Positions 57,668 to 64,000 of a DNA stretch of 64,000 bases are shown one piece after another. The DNA lies in assembly GCF_002286915.1 (NCBI RefSeq), contig NZ_MVOG01000005.1, positions 1 to 64,000 of the forward strand. The letters are read 5' to 3'. Made by a program: the position numbers and the translations under genes. Numbering within the stretch: position 1 is the stretch's first letter; each line of letters starts with the position of its first letter. Under the pieces are notes generated by a model, which searched no databases, was not told the origin of the DNA, and worked only from the letters and a program-made list of their open reading frames with translations. This DNA comes from Bifidobacterium italicum. GTDB lineage: Bacteria; Actinomycetota; Actinomycetes; Actinomycetales; Bifidobacteriaceae.

Positions 57668-58603
57668 CTACCGGTCGAATCTCAGTTCGTCGAAAACAGA
57701 GATGAGCCATTGGGTCATGCGCTTGTTGGTCTCAAACAGGCCTGCGTATCTGTTCTGCTCGGAAAACCATGCCGTACTGGTCATCTGCTCCGCCACGACC
57801 ACGTAAGGAATCGCGACGCGTTCCTTATCGGTAAGCCGTATCGCGTTGTCGTATCCTCTCATGATATTCCGGTATGTCTCCAACCATGTCGAGAGTCCGG
57901 CGTGGTCGTTCCCGTCGAAGCTTTCGCTCAGAATGGCGACGGCCGCATAGCAGGGATCGTAGATACGCAGATTGGTCTCCGAGAGTTCAAAATCGATAAA
58001 ACCCCATTTGTCCTGCGAAACGATAATATTTGACGGATTCGGGTCGCGATGAATGATCTGTTTGGGCAGGTCGGAGTACAGCGCTCCGAATTCATGCAGA
58101 TAATCGCGGCGGAACGATTCGGGGAGCGGAAGGATGTCCTCCATTTTTGGCAATGCCCAGTTCTTCACCGATTCATACAGATTCACATCGTTCACGGATG
58201 CCTTCACTTGGCGTAAAGCGCGATGCAGCTTCCCGATGGATTCACCGAGGAGCTGTGCTTTGGCGGTATGGTCGCTTCCGTAAAAATTCCGGGCGGTCAA
58301 CTGCGTGCCAACGATTCTCCGTGTCATATAGAAGAACAGTGCGCCGTCCTGTACGTATGCGCGTCCATCCGTCGTCCTGATGAGGGAGGAGGCGTATACG
58401 TCGGCGCTTTGCAGTGCCTCGCAGAGCGCCGCGGCGTTATTGACCTCATCGGGGTTTTCGCAGCACTTCAGTACATAATCGTCGCCGATGTAGAAGGCTC
58501 CGGCTCCTTCCACTCCGCTGCTCCTGGACGGAACGTCGAAGATGGGTTCAGTCTCTAATCGCCAATGTCCAAGAACATCCAAGGCCTCTTTGCGCGACAT
58601 CAT
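57668..58603 (-). CDS. APH-family phosphotransferase (unknown substrate)
   Basis: 311-aa aminoglycoside-phosphotransferase-fold kinase. The nucleotide Lys lies in GDDYVLKCCENPDE, the catalytic loop is IIHRDPNPSNIIVS, and the metal-binding motif is WGFIDFELSE. It fits CotS/homoserine-kinase-like members and is not evidence of drug resistance. AAGGAGCAGC precedes the ATG. Base composition is clearly lower in GC than its neighbours (AT-rich codons such as ATA, TTA and AAT recur), so it is probably a recent acquisition. Confidence 0.83.
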   Translation of the reverse strand: MMSRKEALDVLGHWRLETEPIFDVPSRSSGVEGAGAFYIGDDYVLKCCENPDEVNNAAALCEALQSADVYASSLIRTTDGRAYVQDGALFFYMTRRIVGTQLTARNFYGSDHTAKAQLLGESIGKLHRALRQVKASVNDVNLYESVKNWALPKMEDILPLPESFRRDYLHEFGALYSDLPKQIIHRDPNPSNIIVSQDKWGFIDFELSETNLRIYDPCYAAVAILSESFDGNDHAGLSTWLETYRNIMRGYDNAIRLTDKERVAIPYVVVAEQMTSTAWFSEQNRYAGLFETNKRMTQWLISVFDELRFDR

Positions 58604-58642
58604 ATGCTGCTCCTTTCTGCATCTGTGATGTGATGGCCATGC

Positions 58643-58772
58643 TCACAGCAGCCCGCTCATATAGAGGGGACAGGCTGACGCGATCGCCGTCTCGTTCCAG
58701 CTGCTTGGGGATGTTTTGCCAGTTGATGTCCTTCCAGTGTTCATGCAACTCGTAAGCCTTGCGTTTGAACAT
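58643..58772 (-). pseudogene. Probable remnant of a DUF4143-type AAA ATPase (both ends only)
   Basis: MFKRKAYELHEHWKD resembles the start of ATPase genes of this type, and LERDGDRVS plus, one frame over, CPLYMSGLL with a stop resembles their C-terminal end. The ~400 residues between are missing. A minimal remnant is the simplest reading, but the similarity is by eye only. Confidence 0.35.
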
Positions 58773-58787
58773 CTGCGCTCCCTCCAT

Positions 58788-58905
58788 GCACGGAATGGCG
58801 GGTTCTGGACGTCGTTTTCAGCACGAAATGGCGGATTCTGTATGCCGATTCTAGCACGGAATGGCGGACTTGGAATGTCGATTTCAGCACGGAATGGCGC
58901 TCATG
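58788..58905. repeat. 33-bp tandem repeat array
   Basis: Units start at 58788, 58821 and 58854 (period exactly 33 bp), with a partial fourth at 58887. Each begins GCACG(G/A)AATGGCGG and ends near (G/A)T(C/T)TTTCA-type sequence. On the minus strand they read RHSVLKS-like repeats. No spacers differ enough to be CRISPR. It lies between the ATPase remnant and the methyltransferase gene. Confidence 0.85.
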
Positions 58906-59006
58906 TTCATCGTGGATACGGTGTTCGTCTGCACGATGCGCGTCGATGATAGGCTTGAGCGTGACGCAAACAGTGAGAGCAGTAAAGCAAGAGAACGGAC
59001 TCAATC

Positions 59007-59765
59007 ATGGAGGATTATCAAAGCGAGAACGCGCGGACGATCGACCGGTGGGTCGATGAGGGCTGGCAGTGGGGCGTGCCGATCTCGCACAAGACTTTCG
59101 AACGCGCACGTAACGGCGAATGGGACATCCTGCTCACGCCCACGAAGCCGGTTCCCCACGAATGGGTCGGCGACGTGCGCGGCAAACGCGTGCTGGGACT
59201 GGCGAGCGGCGGCGCACAGCAGATGCCGATCATGACGGCGCTCGGCGCCCAGTGCACGGTGCTCGATTATTCGTCGCGCCAATGCGAACGGGAGACCGAT
59301 GTCGCGCAACGCGAAGGCTACGAGATCGATGTGGTCCAGGCGGATATGACGAAACCGCTGCCGTTCGAGGACGAAAGCTTCGACCTGATCATCAATCCGG
59401 TCTCGAACTGCTACATCGAACAGGTGCGCCCGGTGTTCCGCGAGTGCTTCCGTGTGCTCAAACCCGGCGGTTCACTCATCGGCGGCTACGACAACGGCGT
59501 CAACTACATCTTCGACGACGACGAGACGACGCTGACGTACACGCTGCCGTTCAATCCGCTCCACGACGAGCATGCGCGGCGGATGCTGCTCGACGCGGAC
59601 TGCGGCATGCAGTTCTCGCACACGCTCGACGAGCAGATCGGCGGCCAACTTGAGGCCGGGTTCATGCTGCGCGCATTGTATGAGGACACGAACGGCGAAG
59701 GCAACCTGCACGAGCACCATGTGCCGACCTACGTGGCCACATGGAGCGTGAAGCCGCAACGCTGA
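59007..59765 (+). CDS. Class I SAM-dependent methyltransferase
   Basis: 252-aa Rossmann-fold methyltransferase. Motif I is KRVLGLASGGAQQMPIMTAL (a GxG-type loop), the acidic loop is CTVLDYSSRQCERE, motif II is DESFDLIINPVSNCYIEQV, and motif III is VLKPGGSLIGGYDNG. The start MEDYQSENARTIDRWVDEGW is conserved in actinobacterial methyltransferases. Substrate is unknown. AAAGCAAGAGAACGG lies upstream, so the ribosome site is weak. Confidence 0.85.
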   Translation: MEDYQSENARTIDRWVDEGWQWGVPISHKTFERARNGEWDILLTPTKPVPHEWVGDVRGKRVLGLASGGAQQMPIMTALGAQCTVLDYSSRQCERETDVAQREGYEIDVVQADMTKPLPFEDESFDLIINPVSNCYIEQVRPVFRECFRVLKPGGSLIGGYDNGVNYIFDDDETTLTYTLPFNPLHDEHARRMLLDADCGMQFSHTLDEQIGGQLEAGFMLRALYEDTNGEGNLHEHHVPTYVATWSVKPQR

Positions 59766-60245
59766 GCCGCCGCCGATCGATATCGATACAAGGACAAGGA
59801 AAGGGCCGGGGCCGCGCTGTTCGCGGTCCCGGCCGAACACTGAGAGAGAAGGAAAAAGGAGATGTTCAGTTATCTCGGTTCGCGTATCCCGTGAGCCGAT
59901 GGCTTTACGGTATGGCGCGCATCTTGGAAAACCGATGGCGAAAGCTCAAAGAACGCTGTTGGTTCGCATGGATTCGCATGAATGCGATCGCCGTCCCTGC
60001 GCGCGTCTCGATCGATAGCCCCGCGTCGTCCGGCGAATACGGCGACCGTCCGTATTCGCCGTCGTCGCGTCGTTCATGATGGCCGTACGTGCGAATGTGC
60101 TGACGGCGGAGCGTGTGCGCGCGTCTTACGCTCGGCAATAGCGGCATCGGACGGCGGCTCGGCAATCTGCGCGTCGTCGATGCGGCGAATCATCGGGCGA
60201 ACGGCGGACATAGGCGGCCGGATGTAGGCGGAGGGAAGTGACGGC
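59766..60245. other. Intergenic region between methyltransferase and uvrA2
   Basis: No full gene is supported. A 13-bp GC-rich hairpin with one G-U pair at 59804-59834 is a likely terminator (GGCCGGGGCCGCG/CGCGGTCCCGGCC). A strong SD (AAAAAGGAG) precedes a 10-codon frame MFSYLGSRIP at 59862-59894, possibly a leader peptide. The uvrA2 RBS GGAGGGAAG lies just before 60246. Confidence 0.45.
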
Positions 60246-62738
60246 ATGGCGAAGACAATCGATATCACAGGTGCGCGCGTGCACAACCTCAAGCGCGTGG
60301 ATGTGCGGGTGCCGATCGGCAGGATGGTCGCCGTCGCGGGCGTCTCCGGATCCGGCAAATCGTCGCTCGCGCTCGGCGTCCTCTACGCGGAGGGCTCACG
60401 GCGGTATCTCGAGGGATTGTCGACGTACACGCGTCGTCGCATCGCGCAGAGCGGCGAGGCGAAGATCGACGCGATCGAACATGTGCCGCCCGCGCTCGCG
60501 CTGCATCAGCGGCCGGGCGTTCCCGGCATCCGCAGCACCTTCGGCACGATGAGCGAACTGTTGAACAGTCTTCGATTGATGACGTCGCGTCTGGGCAACT
60601 ACACGTGCCCGAACGGGCATATGCTCGACCCGACGCCGAACGTCGCGCTCGAACGCCCGATCGTCTGCCCCGTGTGCGGCGCCGATGTGCAGCCGCTCGG
60701 CGCCGAGGAGCTCGCGTTCAACTCGGGCGGCGCATGCCCGACGTGTTCGGGCACCGGCATCGTGCGCACCGTGGACGAGTCGACGTTGATCGCCGACCCG
60801 AACCTGACGATCGAACAGGGAGCGGTCGCGCCGTGGCGTTCGCTGATGTGGTCGATCATGGTCGACGTGTGCCGTGAGATGGGCGTGCGCACCGATGTTC
60901 CGTACAAGGACCTCACCGATCATGAGAAGGAGATCGTGCTGCACGGCCCCGCCGAAAAACGGCACATTCTGTACCACTCGAAGAAACTGAACCGCGCCGG
61001 CGAACTCGACTTCACATACTTCAGCGCCGAACGCACCGTGCTCAACGCGCTCGACAAGGCGAAGGATGCGAAGGCGCTCAAGCGCGTCGAGCCGTTCATC
61101 AAAGAGGAACCATGCCCTGACTGCCACGGCACACGGCTCAACGAACGCGCGCGTACATTGCCCGTCGACGGCAGGACGTTGCCCGAACAGTGCGCGATGC
61201 AGCTCGACGACCTCGCGGCGTGGGTGCGTACGGTGCCCGCGACGATGCCGGACGACATGCGCGAGATGGCGCAGACAATCGTCGACGAATTCACGCGCAC
61301 CGCGCGCCGTCTGCTCGAACTCGGCCTCGGCTACCTGACTCTCGACCGCGCAGGCTCCACGCTCTCCACAGGCGAACGCCAGCGCATCCAGCTCGCGCGC
61401 GCCGTGCGCAGCGAACTGACCGGCGCGATGTATGTGCTCGACGAACCGTCGATCGGCCTGCATCCGGCGAACGTCGACGGTCTGATCGGCGTCATGCGCG
61501 ACCTCAAGGAGCAGGGCAACACCGTCGTCGTCGTCGATCATGACGCGCGTGTGCTGCGCGACGTCGACTGGATCATCGAAATGGGGCCCGGCGCCGGCGC
61601 GCACGGCGGCACCGTGATCGCGCAGGGCACGGTGGGCGACGTCGAAGACGATCCGCATTCGCTCATCGGCCCGTTCCTCGCAAGCGAACGTGCACGCATC
61701 GTACGTCCGCAGACGGCCGCCGACGCGATGTTCGACGAAGGCGACATCGACATCAGGACCTCGCCGCTGCACACCGTGCACGCGTTGGATGCGCATGTGC
61801 CGAAACATCGTCTCACCGTCGTCACCGGCGTCTCCGGCTCCGGCAAGACGACGCTCGTCCTCGAAAGCCTCGTGCCCGCGCTCAGCGCGAAGATCGCCGA
61901 CGAACGGCTGCCCGAGCATGTGCGCGCGCTCGACGCGCCGGGCATTGACAAGGTCACGATGATCGACGCGACGCCGATTGGCGCGAACGTGCGCTCGACC
62001 GTCGCGACATACAGCGGCGTGCTCGACGACCTGCGGCGCCTGTACGCGCGCACCGACGCGGCGAAGGCGCGCGGCCTGAAGGCGGGCGCGTTCTCCTACA
62101 ACACCGGCTCGCTGCGCTGCCCGACATGCGACGGTACCGGACAGATCACGCTCGATGTGCAGTTCCTGCCCGACGTGGACATCGACTGCCCCGACTGCCA
62201 CGGCACCCGCTACAGCGACGCGGCGGGCGAGATCACGCGGACGCCGAAGGGCGGCGGCGAGGCGGTGTCGCTGCCGGACATGCTCGCGATGACCGTCGAC
62301 GAGGCGATGGACACGTTCGTCGGGCAGAAGCGCATCCATGCGAAACTGGCGACGTTGCACGAACTCGGCATCGGCTATCTGACGTTGGGCGAGAGCACGC
62401 CGGCGCTGTCCGGCGGCGAGGCGCAGCGGCTCAAGCTCGCGAGCGAAATGGGACGCGCGCAGGAGGGGACGTTGTTCGTCTTCGACGAGCCGACGATCGG
62501 TCTGCATCCGCTCGATGTATGCACGTTGATCGGCGTCTTCCAGAAGCTCATCGACCATGGTGCGAGCGTGCTGGTGATTGAACACGACCTCGACATGATC
62601 GCGAACGCCGACTGGATCATCGACATGGGTCCCGGCGGCGGCGAAAACGGCGGCGAGATCGTGGCCGTCGGCACGCCGACGCAGGTCGCGGATAACCCGC
62701 TGAGTGTGACAGGCCGCTATCTCAAGTCCTGTGTGTGA
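60246..62738 (+). CDS. UvrA2-type excinuclease ATPase
   Basis: 830-aa UvrA-like ABC ATPase. Two nucleotide domains are visible: Walker A GVSGSGKSSL and GVSGSGKTTL, signatures LSTGERQRIQLA and LSGGEAQRLKLA, Walker B MYVLDEPSIGLHP and FVFDEPTIGLHP. Zinc modules (CPVCG, CPTCSG, CPDCHG, CPTCDG) are in place. It is ~110 residues shorter than housekeeping UvrA because the UvrB-interaction domain is missing, the mark of UvrA class II/DrrC-like proteins linked to drug tolerance rather than normal excision repair. GGAGGGAAG precedes the ATG. Confidence 0.9.
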   Translation: MAKTIDITGARVHNLKRVDVRVPIGRMVAVAGVSGSGKSSLALGVLYAEGSRRYLEGLSTYTRRRIAQSGEAKIDAIEHVPPALALHQRPGVPGIRSTFGTMSELLNSLRLMTSRLGNYTCPNGHMLDPTPNVALERPIVCPVCGADVQPLGAEELAFNSGGACPTCSGTGIVRTVDESTLIADPNLTIEQGAVAPWRSLMWSIMVDVCREMGVRTDVPYKDLTDHEKEIVLHGPAEKRHILYHSKKLNRAGELDFTYFSAERTVLNALDKAKDAKALKRVEPFIKEEPCPDCHGTRLNERARTLPVDGRTLPEQCAMQLDDLAAWVRTVPATMPDDMREMAQTIVDEFTRTARRLLELGLGYLTLDRAGSTLSTGERQRIQLARAVRSELTGAMYVLDEPSIGLHPANVDGLIGVMRDLKEQGNTVVVVDHDARVLRDVDWIIEMGPGAGAHGGTVIAQGTVGDVEDDPHSLIGPFLASERARIVRPQTAADAMFDEGDIDIRTSPLHTVHALDAHVPKHRLTVVTGVSGSGKTTLVLESLVPALSAKIADERLPEHVRALDAPGIDKVTMIDATPIGANVRSTVATYSGVLDDLRRLYARTDAAKARGLKAGAFSYNTGSLRCPTCDGTGQITLDVQFLPDVDIDCPDCHGTRYSDAAGEITRTPKGGGEAVSLPDMLAMTVDEAMDTFVGQKRIHAKLATLHELGIGYLTLGESTPALSGGEAQRLKLASEMGRAQEGTLFVFDEPTIGLHPLDVCTLIGVFQKLIDHGASVLVIEHDLDMIANADWIIDMGPGGGENGGEIVAVGTPTQVADNPLSVTGRYLKSCV

Positions 62739-62841
62739 CGTCACGGCGCGCGAGGTCGCGCTCGCGCGCACATCTCGGTATCTTTGGGTGTTTCACACCG
62801 CGATCTGGACTCGTATGGCGGTATTTTGACGGCTATCTTGC

Positions 62842-62915
62842 CATCTTTGGGTAGGTGAAACATCCAAAGATGACGAGATATCCATCCTTGGCTGACCAAG
62901 GATGGATATCTCGTC
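62842..62915. terminator. Tandem hairpins between uvrA2 and the permease
   Basis: CATCTTTGG (62842-62850) pairs with CCAAAGATG (62864-62872). Immediately after, a perfect 20-bp stem, 62872-62891 with 62896-62915, contains GAGATATCCATCCTTGG. The genes converge, so bidirectional termination is likely. A further direct copy of ATCTTTGGGT at 62780-62789 hints that the sequence is also a repeat. Confidence 0.65.
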
Positions 62916-62936
62916 CGACGAATCGGTGATCCGCGA

Positions 62937-64000
62937 TCATCTGCGTACCGGAGGATCCTCGGGAAGCACGAGTTCGCCTGTTTTGTCGGTCGCGAGCGCG
63001 AGGCTGCTCACGTACTGTGGTTCGCCGTTGGCGCCACGCTTGGCCGAGGCGATCATGTCCGGCCGTTCGAATTCCATGCCGGTGACGTGGCACATGAGTT
63101 TCTCGCCGCTCGGGTTGCCGTCCTCGTCGAGCATCGGTAGGTCGATGCCGTCGTCGCGGCGGCGCAGATAGTACTTGCCGCGCGTCGCGAGCGCCATGAG
63201 CGGCGTGCAGATGAACGCGATCGCGGCCGCGATGATCGGGGAGAACGGCTGTACGTGCGGACCGAACACCCCGAAATACGCCGCGATCGAAACGATTGCG
63301 CTTAGTGACAGCGCGACGATGCCGACGGGGTTCCAGTCGTAGAGCATGCCGCGGCGGAACTCAGGTTGTTTCGGTGAGATCTTGAGCACGTATTTGTTGA
63401 TGACGATGTCGGTCGCGACGACGAAGATCCATGCGATGCTGACGTTCGAATAGAAACCGAGCACCGCGTTGAGCATATCGAACATGTTCGCTTCCATGAG
63501 CGCGAGCGCGACGCCCACATTGAAAATGAGGAACACGATGCGCCCTGGGTAGGTTTTCGTGATGCGCGTGAACGCGTTCGTCCACGCGAGCGAACCGGAA
63601 TAGGCGTTCGTCGCGTTGATCTTCACCTGGGAGATGACGACGAGGACGACCGCGAGGAACATCGCGACAGCCGGGGGCATCATCTGCTGGAACGCGAACA
63701 CGAACTGGCGGACCGGTTCGTTCGCGAACGACGAGCCGCCTACGACGTTGCTCACGAGGTAGATCGCGAGGAACATGCCGAGCGCCTGCTTGCATGCGCC
63801 GAAGATGACCCAACCGGGGCCGCCGAGCAGCATCGACGCCCACCAGGACTTGTGATTCTTCGCCGTCTTCGGCGGCATGAAGCGCAGGTAGTCGTTCTGT
63901 TCCGAGATCTGCGCGATGAGCGAGAGACAGACGCCTGCGGCGAGCATGACGCTGCCGAAGTTCACGCCCGCGCCATCGGTGCCCGTGTATGAGATGAACT
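62937..64000 (-). CDS. NCS1 purine/cytosine permease (3' part; runs off right edge)
   Basis: The minus-strand frame is open to the window edge. In-window sequence begins ...SYTGTDGAGVNFGSVMLAAG and continues with QISEQNDYLRFMPPKTAKNH, typical of NCS1 permeases that import nucleobases with a cation. About seven membrane spans are visible, then a ~75-residue cytoplasmic tail ending LVLPEDPPVRR. The 5' end, with the first spans and start codon, is missing. An in-frame GTG at 63965 is not a start. The exact base cannot be specified. Confidence 0.88.
   Translation of the reverse strand, partial: FISYTGTDGAGVNFGSVMLAAGVCLSLIAQISEQNDYLRFMPPKTAKNHKSWWASMLLGGPGWVIFGACKQALGMFLAIYLVSNVVGGSSFANEPVRQFVFAFQQMMPPAVAMFLAVVLVVISQVKINATNAYSGSLAWTNAFTRITKTYPGRIVFLIFNVGVALALMEANMFDMLNAVLGFYSNVSIAWIFVVATDIVINKYVLKISPKQPEFRRGMLYDWNPVGIVALSLSAIVSIAAYFGVFGPHVQPFSPIIAAAIAFICTPLMALATRGKYYLRRRDDGIDLPMLDEDGNPSGEKLMCHVTGMEFERPDMIASAKRGANGEPQYVSSLALATDKTGELVLPEDPPVRR

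Noticed and set aside
57668..58603. Aminoglycoside resistance gene
   Set aside because: It only has the generic APH fold; nothing indicates a specific drug, and the family includes metabolic kinases.
58788..58905. CRISPR array
   Set aside because: Repeats are contiguous 33-bp units without distinct spacers, and no cas genes are nearby.

Overview
This window is high-GC actinobacterial DNA that I read as Bifidobacterium, chromosomal and spanning the replication origin. The evidence is the gene order pcnA/cca - NUDIX - DUF6049 - murJ(pseudokinase) - trxB - parB - parA - rsmG ... jag - yidC - yidD - rnpA - rpmH - dnaA - dnaN - recF - dciA - gyrB - gyrA - DUF3566, which is the conserved actinobacterial origin block (the same order flanks dnaA in Mycobacterium), together with the very high G+C third positions. 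I cannot name the species from sequence alone.

Layout. 1-8.3 kb: the 3' part of a membrane-tethered Ser/Thr kinase, a DsbA-like thiol oxidoreductase, tRNA-Thr(TGT), a secreted DUF348/G5/transglycosylase protein, rsmA-ispE, and a LytR_C membrane protein. 8.4-18 kb: cca on the minus strand, then the NUDIX-DUF6049-murJ operon and trxB. 18-21.4 kb: parB, parA and rsmG on the minus strand, with five consensus DnaA boxes between parA and rsmG and a parS-like site upstream of rsmG. 21.6-25.1 kb is an accessory insertion: a mosaic of decayed genes (phosphotransferase / class III aminotransferase / GntR effector domain), a HAD hydrolase and fucO. 25.1-38.8 kb is the origin block, with oriC between dnaA and dnaN.

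39-44.9 kb: a VanZ/RDD membrane protein overlapping an antisense HlyIII gene, gdhA, an MFS transporter and mscL. 45-52.9 kb: a DUF2207 membrane protein, a 93-bp minisatellite, a zinc-ribbon membrane protein, a SnoaL-like protein, and a two-gene unit of an ATP-grasp/alpha-E fusion plus a transglutaminase-like enzyme. 53-64 kb: tRNA-Ile and tRNA-Ala, a YgjP-type metallopeptidase, a MerR/TipAS regulator with its own promoter, a Schlafen/AlbA_2 regulator-like gene with a striking 11-bp iteron array at its start, an FMN reductase, a low-GC phosphotransferase, a 33-bp repeat array beside a probable ATPase remnant, a methyltransferase, a UvrA2-type ATPase and the 3' part of an NCS1 permease that runs off the right edge.

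The core genes cover replication initiation (DnaA, DnaN, DciA, gyrase), origin segregation (ParAB), membrane protein insertion (YidC/YidD/Jag) and envelope growth (MurJ, DUF6049, kinase, transglycosylase). The most noteworthy non-textbook items are the AlbA_2 iteron operator, the 38-bp perfect palindrome with its satellite repeats, the second DnaA-box cluster, the three-part gene mosaic, the near-leaderless MerR-type promoter and the two minisatellites.
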